A stretch of 5,928 nt of DNA from an uncultured Caulobacteraceae bacterium (GTDB lineage Bacteria > Pseudomonadota > Alphaproteobacteria > Caulobacterales > Caulobacteraceae). Where the stretch lies: positions 1-5,928 of the forward strand of contig CAMLKO010000075.1 in NCBI GenBank assembly GCA_946480495.1, in the 5' to 3' direction. This document shows, in pieces, positions 1 through 5,889 of this stretch (its first letter is position 1; every line of letters starts with the position of its first letter). The translations under genes and the position numbers were made by a program. The notes under the pieces were generated by a model. It had not been told where the DNA came from, made no database searches, and worked only from the letters and a program-made list of their open reading frames with translations.

Positions 1-1743
1 CTCCCAGCACGGCGTCGAGACGACCCGCGTGCCGATGCCCTCGGCCTGCAGCTGGTCGCGCGCCGCCAGCGCCACGCCGATCTCGGAGCCGGACGAGAAG
101 ATGGTCACCTTCGCCTTGCCGATGGCCGGCGCCAGCTCATAGGCCCCGCGCGCCGACAGGTTCTCGGCCGCCGCTTCCTTGCGCGCCACCGGGACCTTCT
201 GCCGCGACAGCGCCATCACCGACGGCGTCGTCTTGTGCTCCAGCGCCGCGCGCCAGCATTCGGCCGCTTCCACCGCGTCCGCCGGGCGGAAGACCAGCAG
301 GTTCGGCATGGCCCTCAAGGACGCCAGATGCTCCACCGGCTGGTGCGTCGGCCCATCCTCGCCAAGGCCGATGGAGTCGTGGGTCATCACATGGATCACC
401 CGCACGCCCATCAGCGCGCCGAGCCGGATCGCAGCCCGGCTGTAGTCCGCAAACGCCAGGAAGGTGCCGGAGTAGGGGATCACGCCGCCATGCAGCGCCA
501 TCCCGTTCATCGCCGCCGCCATGCCGTGCTCGCGCACGCCGTAGTGGACGTAGCGGCCCGCGTAGTCGGGCGCGTCGAACGGGACCATGCCCTTGACGTA
601 GGTGTTGTTGGAGCCGGTCAGGTCGGCCGAACCGCCGACCATCTCCGGGATCGCCGGCGTCAGGACGCTAAGCGCCGCGCCCGAATGCACCCGCGTGGCG
701 TTGGAGACGGGCTCGGCGATCAGGTGATCGATATGGGCCTCGAGCCCCTTGAAGGCGCTCTTGGGAATGTCGCCCTTCATGGCGCGGGTGAAGTCGGCGC
801 CGTCGTCCGCGCCCTCCAGCCGCTTTTCCCAGGCCTTGCGCGCCTTGGCCCCGCGCTTGCCGGCGCGCCGCCAGCTTTTCAGGATGTCGTCCGGCACCAC
901 GAACGGCTCAGCGCTCCAGCCCATCGCCTTGCGCGCCAGCGTCGCTTCCTCGTCGAACAGCGAATAGCCGTGGCCGTGGACGTCGCCTTCCTTCGGCCCC
1001 GCGCCCTTCAGGATGTGCGTGCGGCAGGCGATCATCGTCGGCCGGTCCTGCTTCGTCGCCCAGCGCAGCGCCGCGGCGATCTTGCCGTGGTTGTGGCCGT
1101 CGACCGCCTTCACCGCCCAGCCGGCCGCTTTGAAACGAGCAAGCTGGTCGCCGGTCTCGGAGATGGTCGCCGCGCCGTCGATGGTGGTGTTGTTGTCGTC
1201 GAACAGCACCGTCAGCTTGTTCAGCTTGAACCGCCCCGCCATCGAGATCGCCTCGTGGCTGACGCCCTCCATCAGGCAGCCGTCGCCCGCGATCACCCAG
1301 GTGCGGTGGTCGACGAGGTCGTCGCCGAAGCGTGCATTGAGATGCCGTTCGGCCATCGCCATGCCGACGGCGGTCGCGATCCCCTGGCCCAGCGGCCCGG
1401 TGGTCGTCTCCACGCCCGGCGTGTGGCCGTATTCCGGGTGGCCCGGCGTCTTCGAGCCCCACTGACGGAAGTTGCGGATCTGATCCATCGTCACGGCCTT
1501 GAAGCCGGTCAGGTGGAGCAGCGAGTAGATCAGCATCGAGGCATGGCCCGCCGACAGCACGAAGCGGTCGCGGTCGGCCCAGGACGGCTGTGACGCGTCA
1601 TATTTGAGGAACTTCGTCCACAGGACCGTGGCCACGTCGGCCAGCCCCATCGGCGCGCCCTGGTGGCCGCTCTTGGCGTGGTGGACTGCGTCCATCGAGA
1701 GGACACGGATGGCGTCGGCCATGACGGCGGGCTTGGCGGGCAT
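1..1743 (-). CDS. tkt: Transketolase, C-terminus cut off by the window edge
   Basis: Thiamine-diphosphate enzyme that moves two-carbon ketol units between sugar phosphates in the non-oxidative pentose phosphate pathway; cytosolic. The window holds 581 codons; the family is about 660 residues, so roughly 80 C-terminal residues are missing. Visible: N-terminal pyrophosphate-binding domain (about 8-335) with SGHQGAPMG (25-33, H27), the GDGCLMEG cofactor motif (153-160) and Mg2+ ligands D154 and N184; pyrimidine-binding domain (about 350-515) with the catalytic Glu in VREHGM (E405) and THDSIGLGEDGPTHQP (454-469, H455, D463, H467); start of the C-terminal domain from about 540. All expected active-site residues are present. 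The ATG at 1743 is chosen because MADAIRVLSMDA, the usual family start, follows within eight residues. An in-frame ATG at 1797 would add 18 residues unlike the family. The ribosome site is weak (AAGG about 13 nt upstream). Divergent from zauP. Confidence 0.97.
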   Translation of the reverse strand, partial: MPAKPAVMADAIRVLSMDAVHHAKSGHQGAPMGLADVATVLWTKFLKYDASQPSWADRDRFVLSAGHASMLIYSLLHLTGFKAVTMDQIRNFRQWGSKTPGHPEYGHTPGVETTTGPLGQGIATAVGMAMAERHLNARFGDDLVDHRTWVIAGDGCLMEGVSHEAISMAGRFKLNKLTVLFDDNNTTIDGAATISETGDQLARFKAAGWAVKAVDGHNHGKIAAALRWATKQDRPTMIACRTHILKGAGPKEGDVHGHGYSLFDEEATLARKAMGWSAEPFVVPDDILKSWRRAGKRGAKARKAWEKRLEGADDGADFTRAMKGDIPKSAFKGLEAHIDHLIAEPVSNATRVHSGAALSVLTPAIPEMVGGSADLTGSNNTYVKGMVPFDAPDYAGRYVHYGVREHGMAAAMNGMALHGGVIPYSGTFLAFADYSRAAIRLGALMGVRVIHVMTHDSIGLGEDGPTHQPVEHLASLRAMPNLLVFRPADAVEAAECWRAALEHKTTPSVMALSRQKVPVARKEAAAENLSARGAYELAPAIGKAKVTIFSSGSEIGVALAARDQLQAEGIGTRVVSTPCWE

Positions 1744-1826
1744 GCTGGGGCTTGTACCTTGAGTCTTGCGCGCGGGGAGGTAGGCGCCGGTTCGCATGCG
1801 AGCGCCGATCGCGCAACCCGCCTTCC

Positions 1827-1841
1827 TGTCGCGGAGCGACA
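1827..1841. repeat. Inverted repeat upstream of the zauP -10 candidate
   Basis: TGTCGC (1827-1832) and GCGACA (1836-1841) are a perfect 6-bp inverted repeat around GGA. The flanks CCTGT and ACAGG also mirror each other with a two-base offset. It sits 5 bp upstream of the TATAGA candidate, where a -35 element or operator would lie. It could be a repressor site, or chance in GC-rich DNA. Confidence 0.35.
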
Positions 1842-1865
1842 CAGGCTATAGATGGACGAAGAAAC

Positions 1866-1870
1866 GGGAG
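1866..1870 (+). promoter_or_regulatory. Ribosome binding site of zauP
   Basis: GGGAG lies 6 nt upstream of the ATG at 1877. It decides the start in favour of 1877 over the in-frame ATG at 1796, which would add 27 residues of arginine-rich, unconserved-looking sequence across the promoter region. Confidence 0.7.
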
Positions 1871-1876
1871 CGTCAG

Positions 1877-2149
1877 ATGACGGGTGAGTCGGGCGACAGC
1901 GCGTTGGACCTGGCCGCACGGCGGCTGGAGCGGGCCCTTGTGATGCTGGAGGCCCGCATGACCGAGCGGGTGGCGCAGGCCAGCGCCGAGGCCGGCGGCC
2001 TGTTCGACCAGGACCGCGCCAAGCTGGCGACCGAGCTCGACTCGGCCAAGGCGCGCGAGCGGGCGCTGGAGGAGGCGGGCGCCCAGGCCTCGGCCGCGCT
2101 CGGCAAGGCGATCGACGAAATCCGTTCCGCCCTTGGCCGGGAGGCTTAA
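1877..2149 (+). CDS. zauP: DUF4164-type coiled-coil protein, ZapA partner ZauP
   Basis: A 90-residue, highly charged, Ala/Glu/Arg-rich protein predicted to be almost entirely helical: residues 9-88 have heptad-like spacing of Leu, Ala and Met with no proline or other helix breaker. There is no signal peptide or membrane segment. It fits the DUF4164 family in size and character. In Caulobacter the coiled-coil protein encoded directly upstream of zapA, ZauP, forms a complex with ZapA and helps focus the cytokinetic Z-ring; position and type here match that. zapA starts 3 bp after the stop, and its ribosome site lies in the last codons of this gene, so the two are co-transcribed and probably translationally coupled. 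The name rests on context and coiled-coil character, since such proteins carry few diagnostic motifs. Confidence 0.85.
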   Translation: MTGESGDSALDLAARRLERALVMLEARMTERVAQASAEAGGLFDQDRAKLATELDSAKARERALEEAGAQASAALGKAIDEIRSALGREA

Positions 2150-2152
2150 GCG

Positions 2153-2491
2153 ATGGCGCAGGTCACCATCCACATCAACGGCAAGCCCTACGCGGTCGGC
2201 TGCGAGGACGGGCAGGAGCGGCATCTGGCGCATCTGGCCTCGCTGTTCGACAACCAGGTCCGCCAGGTCAGCGCCGACGTCGGCCAGCTCGGCGAAACCC
2301 GCCTCTTCCTGATGGGCGCCCTGCTGCTGGCCGACGAACTGGCCGACACCCGCCAGCGGCTGGAAACGGCGCAGGAAGCCGTCGCCAAGGCGCAGGGCGA
2401 ACACACCCGCCTCGAAGTGAAGGCCGTCTCCGCCCTCGAAGGCGCGGCAAAGCGCATCGAGAAGCTGGCGGCGGGGGGCGGCGATCACTAA
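2153..2491 (+). CDS. zapA: Cell division protein ZapA
   Basis: A 112-residue cytoplasmic protein that associates with FtsZ and promotes bundling or alignment of Z-ring filaments at mid-cell. It has the ZapA layout: an N-terminal beta-alpha head (about 2-45) with VTIHINGKPYAVGC and the helix HLAHLASLFDNQV, then ETRLFLMGALLLADEL (48-63), then a long helix (about 64-106) that would form the dimer/tetramer coiled coil, ending in a Gly-rich tail. Length is typical. GGGAGG (2139-2144) lies 8 nt before the ATG, inside the end of zauP. The zauP-zapA pair reads as a Z-ring operon, and the probable 6S RNA follows immediately. Confidence 0.95.
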   Translation: MAQVTIHINGKPYAVGCEDGQERHLAHLASLFDNQVRQVSADVGQLGETRLFLMGALLLADELADTRQRLETAQEAVAKAQGEHTRLEVKAVSALEGAAKRIEKLAAGGGDH

Positions 2492-2499
2492 GTTGACTG

Positions 2500-2670
2500 T
2501 CGGCGGGTCTGCTGCGGCTCTCGTCGAAGGCATCCAATCCCGGGGACCTTAATTCACCTCTACGGGAGCTGTCCCTGTCCCGACCCGTGGGTTTGGACAC
2601 ACGGCGCCCACCTGGCATGCCAGGTCCGAGGGGATTGAAACGCCTTCACGGCTCTTCGCGGCGCCGCCAC
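2500..2670 (+). ncRNA. ssrS: 6S RNA (ends approximate)
   Basis: The 201-bp gap between zapA and the cyclo-ligase gene is where 6S RNA lies in many proteobacteria, including E. coli. 6S RNA binds the housekeeping RNA polymerase holoenzyme as a promoter mimic and serves as template for short product RNAs. The sequence folds as a long interrupted hairpin: GGCGG (2502-2506) with CCGCC (2664-2668), GAAGGC (2526-2531) with GCCTTC (2642-2647), AATCCC (2536-2541) with GGGATT (2631-2636), GGACC (2544-2548) with GGTCC (2623-2627), and TGTCC (2570-2574) with GGACA (2595-2599) around a small ACCC/GGGT hairpin. A CCTGG-CATG-CCAGG palindrome (2611-2624) precedes GGTCCGAG, much like the GAGCATGCTCGGTCCG segment of E. 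coli 6S RNA. Synteny and fold are strong; both ends are uncertain by 10-25 nt. No U-tract terminator is visible before the folate gene. Confidence 0.8.
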
Positions 2671-2692
2671 CCTTTCCCTGCTATGGTGAAGC

Positions 2693-3277
2693 ATGGTCGC
2701 TACGTCCCCCGAGAGCGCCAAGACGCTGCTGCGCACCGAGATGCGCGCGCGCCGCCATTCGCTCGCCGAAGAGCATCCTGAGGCCTGCCGCCGCGCCGTC
2801 GCCGCGCTGCCGCTCGAAAAGCTGCCGCCGTTCACGGTGGTCAGCGGCTATCGCCCGCAGGGCTCCGAGATGGACCCGGGGCCGGTCATGCGGTTGCTGC
2901 AGGACAAGGGCGCCCGGCTCGCCCTGCCCGTCGCGCCGGGTCGCGATACGCCGCTCATCTTCCGCGCTTACGATCCCAAGGCGAAGCTGGTTCCTGACGT
3001 TTTCGGCATCCCCTCGCCGGGTCCCGACGCCGAGGAGTTGCGCCCCGACCTGGTCATCGCTCCCTTGGTCGCCTTCGACCGCAAGGGCGGGCGTCTGGGG
3101 CAGGGTGGCGGCCACTACGACCGCACCATCCAGAACCTGAAGCGGTCCGGAGCCGTTTTCGTCCTTGGCCTCGCCTATGCCGGCCAGGAGGTCGCGCGCG
3201 TGCCCGCCGAAGCGCACGACGAGCGGCTGGACGCCATCCTGACGGAAACCGGCTATATCGAGGTCCGAAAGGACTAA
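2693..3277 (+). CDS. ygfA: 5-formyltetrahydrofolate cyclo-ligase
   Basis: ATP-dependent conversion of 5-formyl-THF (folinic acid) to 5,10-methenyl-THF, returning the storage or inhibitory folate to one-carbon metabolism; cytosolic. At 194 residues it is close to the E. coli protein. Motifs: basic N-terminal helix LLRTEMRARRHSL (12-24) where the family places ATP-phosphate contacts, GYRPQGSEMD (52-61), the signature PLVAFDRKGGRLGQGGGHYDR (124-144) holding the Gly-rich ATP/folate loop, and AHDERLDAI (174-182). All are intact. A GGTGAAG stretch (2685-2691) precedes the ATG rather closely; the next in-frame ATG (2741) would remove part of the conserved N-terminal helix. The gene begins about 25 nt after the 6S RNA and may be expressed by read-through of it, as in E. 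coli. Also called fau. Confidence 0.96.
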   Translation: MVATSPESAKTLLRTEMRARRHSLAEEHPEACRRAVAALPLEKLPPFTVVSGYRPQGSEMDPGPVMRLLQDKGARLALPVAPGRDTPLIFRAYDPKAKLVPDVFGIPSPGPDAEELRPDLVIAPLVAFDRKGGRLGQGGGHYDRTIQNLKRSGAVFVLGLAYAGQEVARVPAEAHDERLDAILTETGYIEVRKD

Positions 3278-3280
3278 TCG

Positions 3281-4117
3281 ATGCGTATCGCTTTCTTTGG
3301 GGACGTGGTGGGCCGCGCGGGCCGTGACGGCATTACCGACCACCTGCCCGACCTTCGCCGCCGTCTTGGGCTCGAGTTCGTCATCGTCAACGGCGAGAAC
3401 GCCGCCGCCGGTTTCGGCATCACCGAGAACACCGCCCGCGAGCTGTTCGAGGCCGGCGCCGACGCCATCACGCTCGGCAACCACAGCTGGGACCAGAAGG
3501 AGGCGCTGACCTACATCGTCCGCGAACCGCGCCTGATCCGGCCGCTGAACTATCCGGTGCTGGCCGATGCGCCGGGCCGGGGCTCGCAGATGTTCGACGT
3601 CGGCGGGCGGCGCGTGCTGGTGGTCAACCTGCTGGGCCGGGTGTTCATGGACGCGCTCGACGATCCCTTCGCCGCCGTCGACCGGGTGCTGGAGCAGTCG
3701 CCGCTCGGCATGGTCTGCGACGCCGTGATCGTCGACATCCACGGCGAGGCGACGAGCGAGAAGATGGCGATGGGCCACTTCTGCGACGGCCGCGCCAGCC
3801 TCGTCGTCGGCACCCACAGCCATGTGCCGACCGCCGACGCCCAGATCCTCAACGGCGGCACCGCCTACCAGACCGACGCCGGCGCCTGCGCCGACTACGA
3901 CAGCGTCATCGGCAACCAGAAGGAAGAGCCGCTGCGCCGCTTCACCACCCGCATCAGCAGCGGCCGCTACAAGCCCGCCGAGGGGCCGGCCACCGTCTGC
4001 GGCGTCTATGTCGAAACCGACGACCGCACGGGCCTCGCGCGGCGCATAGAGCCCATCCGCATCGGCGGGCGGCTCAAGGAAACCGTTCCCGTCGTGGAAA
4101 CGGTGGCCGCTAGCTGA
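3281..4117 (+). CDS. ymdB: YmdB-family metallophosphoesterase (TIGR00282)
   Basis: A 278-residue cytosolic calcineurin-like phosphoesterase of the YmdB/DR1281 type, with a two-metal centre. B. subtilis YmdB acts on 2',3'-cyclic nucleotides and affects biofilm and motility choices; the role in alphaproteobacteria is not settled. The metal-binding set is complete: D8 in FGDVVGRAGR, E39-N40 in VNGENAA, N67-H68 in LGNHSWD, H154 in DIHGEATSEK, and H179/H181 in GTHSHVPTAD. Length is typical. GAAAGGA (3267-3273) lies 7 nt before the ATG, overlapping the end of the cyclo-ligase gene; the gap is 3 bp, so the two form an operon. The 3' end overlaps by 8 bp the stop of a small gene on the opposite strand, leaving no room for an ordinary intergenic terminator. 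Confidence 0.93.
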   Translation: MRIAFFGDVVGRAGRDGITDHLPDLRRRLGLEFVIVNGENAAAGFGITENTARELFEAGADAITLGNHSWDQKEALTYIVREPRLIRPLNYPVLADAPGRGSQMFDVGGRRVLVVNLLGRVFMDALDDPFAAVDRVLEQSPLGMVCDAVIVDIHGEATSEKMAMGHFCDGRASLVVGTHSHVPTADAQILNGGTAYQTDAGACADYDSVIGNQKEEPLRRFTTRISSGRYKPAEGPATVCGVYVETDDRTGLARRIEPIRIGGRLKETVPVVETVAAS

Positions 4118-4310
4118 ACCGGCGGCTGCTCGCCCGCCCCGCAAGGAAGGCGCCCGCCACCAGGCCGAGCGCGGCCAGCGCGCCGACGGTCGCGGCGATC
4201 ACGACGGGCGCGTCTCCCCAGCGGCCGATCAGCGGTCCGTGCTGCGGCTGCCACGCGACGATGTCTTCGGGAAGTTCGTCGGGTTCGGACAGGTCTTCGA
4301 AGTCGGTCAT
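4110..4310 (-). CDS. Small single-span membrane protein, unrecognised
   Basis: A 66-residue protein that I do not recognise. Residues 1-19 are strongly acidic (TDFEDLSEPDELPEDIV); 20-33 are polar with two Trp; about 34-57 form one hydrophobic helix of Ala, Val, Leu and Gly (PVVIAATVGALAALGLVAG and on); and the C-terminus RASSRRFS is basic. By the positive-inside rule the basic tail should be cytoplasmic and the acidic N-terminus periplasmic. AAGGAG (complement of 4317-4322) sits 6 nt before the ATG at 4310, a better start than the in-frame ATG at 4433, which would overlap the start of yebC. The stop lies inside the last codons of the phosphoesterase gene. Support is a strong ribosome site plus protein-like composition; function is unknown. 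Confidence 0.72.
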   Translation of the reverse strand: MTDFEDLSEPDELPEDIVAWQPQHGPLIGRWGDAPVVIAATVGALAALGLVAGAFLAGRASSRRFS

Positions 4311-4316
4311 CGTCGG

Positions 4317-4322
4317 CTCCTT
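4317..4322 (-). promoter_or_regulatory. Ribosome binding site of the small membrane protein gene
   Basis: AAGGAG on the minus strand, 6 nt from the ATG at 4310, is one of the two best Shine-Dalgarno matches in the window, along with that of the mgtC-like gene. It is the main reason for accepting this short reading frame and for its start. Confidence 0.7.
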
Positions 4323-4358
4323 GTCGTCCCCCAGGGCGTAACGATGCGGCCGCTGCGC

Positions 4359-4376
4359 CGGTTGCGCAAGCAACCG
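4359..4376. repeat. Perfect 7-bp hairpin with GCAA loop upstream of yebC
   Basis: CGGTTGC (4359-4365) and GCAACCG (4370-4376) are perfect inverted repeats around GCAA. As plus-strand RNA this is a 7-bp stem capped by a GNRA tetraloop, 45 nt before the yebC start. No T-run follows on either strand, so it is not a standard terminator. The core TTGCGCAA (4362-4369) is itself a DNA palindrome and could be an operator for the divergent pair. Confidence 0.55.
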
Positions 4377-4421
4377 CCCGGACGCTAGAAGCGGCGCCTC
4401 ACCCTTCGCAGCGGACGCCCG

Positions 4422-5168
4422 ATGGCCGGCCACTCAAAATTCAAGAACATCATGCACCGCAAGGGCCGCGCCGACGCCGCGCGGTCCAAGCTGTTCTCCA
4501 AGCTCTCGCGGGAAATCACCGTGGCGGCCAAGGCCGGGATGCCCGACCCGGCCATGAACCCGCGCCTGCGCCTGGCCGTCGCCAACGCCAAGGCCGAGTC
4601 GCTGCCCAAGGACGTCATCGAGCGCGCCATCAAGAAGTCGCAGATGGGCGACGCGGCCGACTACACCGAGATCCGCTACGAGGGCTTTGGCCCCGGCGGC
4701 GTCGGCGTGATCGTCGAGGTGCTGACCGACAACAAGAACCGCGCGGCGGCCAACGTCCGCTCGATCTTCGGCAAGAACGGCGGGGCGCTGGGCGAGACCG
4801 GCTCGGTCTCCTTCATGTTCGACCGGGTCGGCCAGATCACCTACCGCGCCCAGGCCGCGACCGAGGAGGCGGCCATGGAAGCCGCCATCGAGGCCGGCGC
4901 CGACGATGTCGAATCCGACGCCGACGCCCACACCATCTACACGCCCTTCGAGACCACCTCCGAAGTCGCCGAGGCGCTCACCGCGACGCTGGGCGAGCCG
5001 CAGACCGTCAACATCGTCTGGCGGCCGAAGAGCACCGTTCCCGTCAGCGGCGATGCGGCCGGAACTTTGATGAAGCTCATGGACGCGCTCGACGACGACG
5101 ACGACGTTCAGAACGTCTACGCCAACTTCGACATTTCGGACGAGGAGATGGCGAAGCTCGCGAGCTAG
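4422..5168 (+). CDS. yebC: YebC/PmpR/TACO1-family protein
   Basis: A 248-residue cytoplasmic protein of the YebC family. Members are usually annotated as transcriptional regulators (PmpR), but more recent work on YebC and mitochondrial TACO1 supports a role on the ribosome, relieving stalls at proline-rich stretches. Hallmarks: start [18 protein letters not shown]; the basic helical domain with [25 protein letters not shown] (26-50) and [12 protein letters not shown] (61-72); [23 protein letters not shown] (86-108); [19 protein letters not shown] (115-133); and C-terminal [12 protein letters not shown] (227-238). Length is typical and no domain is missing. The start is fixed by MAGHSK, although no strong Shine-Dalgarno precedes it. 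A run of five GAC codons (5091-5105) encodes an acidic loop. ruvC follows downstream, a common association. Confidence 0.97.
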   Translation: MAGHSKFKNIMHRKGRADAARSKLFSKLSREITVAAKAGMPDPAMNPRLRLAVANAKAESLPKDVIERAIKKSQMGDAADYTEIRYEGFGPGGVGVIVEVLTDNKNRAAANVRSIFGKNGGALGETGSVSFMFDRVGQITYRAQAATEEAAMEAAIEAGADDVESDADAHTIYTPFETTSEVAEALTATLGEPQTVNIVWRPKSTVPVSGDAAGTLMKLMDALDDDDDVQNVYANFDISDEEMAKLAS

Positions 5169-5177
5169 GAGGCCTGC

Positions 5178-5849
5178 ATGGAGTGGTTTGCGCCTGACGT
5201 CGTCTGGCCCGTGCTGGGCGCCATGGCCGCCGGCGCGGCGGTGGGGCTGGAGCGGGAATTCCGCGGCCAGCCGGCGGGTCTTCGCACCCACATCATCGTC
5301 AGCCTCGCCTCCTGCTTCCTGATGCTGATGGCCATGCGCACGGCCGGCCAGGCGCACGCGATCGATCCCGGCCGGATGGCGCAAGGCATCCTGACCGGCG
5401 TCGGCTTCGTCTGCGGCGGCGTCATCTTCCGCACCAACACCAGCGTGCACGGCCTGACCACGGCGGCCTCGCTGTGGTTCTGCTCGGTGCTGGGGATGCT
5501 GTTTGGGGTCGGGCTCTACGCCTTCGCGATCGAGGCGACGGTGCTGGTGCTGATCGTGCTCAGCGTGCTGCGCATGCTCGACGAACGGGTGCCGCAGGAG
5601 GCTCTGGCGCAGCTGGTTGTCCGCTTTTCCCGCGAGACCGCGCCCACCGGACCTGAGTTCAAGGCCGAGCTGCGGGGGCTGGGCATCAAGAACTCGACCT
5701 TCATCCACCGTCTGAAGGATCGCGGCGCCACGATGGAGATGGCGACCAACGTCCGCGCCCCGCATCCGCGCGACATGGAGCGCCTGCTCGACGTCCTGCG
5801 CAACGACGCGCGCGTGCTTGAGTTCGAGCTTTCGCCCCACAAGCCCTAA
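5178..5849 (+). CDS. MgtC/SapB-family membrane protein
   Basis: A 223-residue inner-membrane protein of the MgtC/SapB family. The best-known member, Salmonella MgtC, is linked to survival at low Mg2+ and in macrophages and modulates the F-type ATPase; the role of most other members is unknown. Signatures: GLEREFRGQPAGLRTHIIV (23-41), GVGFVCGGVIF (74-84), and VHGLTTAASLW (90-100). Hydrophobic segments lie near 8-23, 37-53, 68-84, 98-114 and 115-133. The soluble C-terminus (about 143-218) has the beta-alpha-beta look of the ACT-like domain of full-length MgtC proteins, not the short SapB-only form. AGGAGG (5167-5172), overlapping the yebC stop, lies 5 nt before the ATG, so translation is probably coupled to yebC. 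With no Mg2+-regulon context visible, I do not assign the name mgtC. Confidence 0.92.
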   Translation: MEWFAPDVVWPVLGAMAAGAAVGLEREFRGQPAGLRTHIIVSLASCFLMLMAMRTAGQAHAIDPGRMAQGILTGVGFVCGGVIFRTNTSVHGLTTAASLWFCSVLGMLFGVGLYAFAIEATVLVLIVLSVLRMLDERVPQEALAQLVVRFSRETAPTGPEFKAELRGLGIKNSTFIHRLKDRGATMEMATNVRAPHPRDMERLLDVLRNDARVLEFELSPHKP

Positions 5850-5872
5850 GCCCTTTGCACTTGCGACTCCGC

Positions 5873-5889
5873 TTCGCCATTCTGGCGAA
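5873..5889. repeat. Perfect inverted repeat just upstream of ruvC
   Basis: TTCGCCA (5873-5879) and TGGCGAA (5883-5889) form a 7-bp stem around TTC, ending 4 nt before the ruvC ATG. The 3' arm holds GGCGA, the only purine-rich stretch placed to serve as a ribosome site, so folding could limit ruvC translation. No T-run follows, so it is not a normal terminator for the upstream operon. Confidence 0.5.

Larger units (their letters stand above)
1744..1876. promoter_or_regulatory. Divergent intergenic region between tkt and zauP
   Basis: This 133-bp non-coding stretch must hold the promoters for tkt (leftward) and the zauP-zapA operon (rightward). For the rightward promoter the best -10 candidate is TATAGA (1847-1852), inside GCTATAGA, which resembles the Caulobacter housekeeping-sigma -10 (GCTANAWC, 6 of 8). 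No convincing -35 lies at the right distance. I found no convincing leftward promoter by eye. The region also carries a 10-bp palindrome (1792-1801), an inverted repeat (1827-1841), and a GANTC site (1761-1765), the CcrM methylation target in this group; a second GANTC lies just inside zauP (1886-1890). The assignment rests on gene orientation; the individual elements are tentative. Confidence 0.5.

Noticed and set aside
235..1593. Long open frame of 452 codons on the plus strand opposite tkt
   Set aside because: Arg/His/Val-rich translation with no family features, fully antisense to an intact transketolase; long stop-free antisense frames are normal at this GC content.
1796..1876. Upstream in-frame start adding 27 residues to zauP
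   Set aside because: The extension runs through the -10 candidate and ribosome site and does not look like coiled coil; the 1877 start has a well-spaced GGGAG.
1598..2533. 311-codon minus-strand frame across zauP, zapA and the tkt start
   Set aside because: Overlaps zauP, zapA and the 5' part of tkt and crosses the divergent promoter region; no recognisable domain.
2671..2680. CCTTTCCCTG after the 6S RNA as a Rho-independent terminator tail
   Set aside because: Only three consecutive T residues; too weak for an intrinsic terminator.
2681..4144. 487-codon minus-strand frame across ygfA and ymdB
   Set aside because: Spans two well-supported genes on the other strand and has low-complexity Gly/Ala/Val/Asp composition; a high-GC shadow.
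4118..4160. GC-rich inverted segments after the ymdB stop as a terminator
   Set aside because: Stems are imperfect and no T-run follows on either strand; the sequence is also coding for the small membrane protein.
4311..4433. N-terminal extension of the small membrane protein to the ATG at 4433
   Set aside because: It would overlap the yebC start and ignores the strong AAGGAG in front of the ATG at 4310.
5091..5105. Five tandem GAC codons in yebC
   Set aside because: Encodes an acidic stretch where YebC proteins commonly have Asp/Glu runs; the frame is intact and no repeat-driven switching is suggested.
4434..5840. 468-codon minus-strand frame across yebC and the mgtC-like gene
   Set aside because: Antisense to two recognised families, with His/Asp/Gly/Val-rich composition typical of shadow frames.
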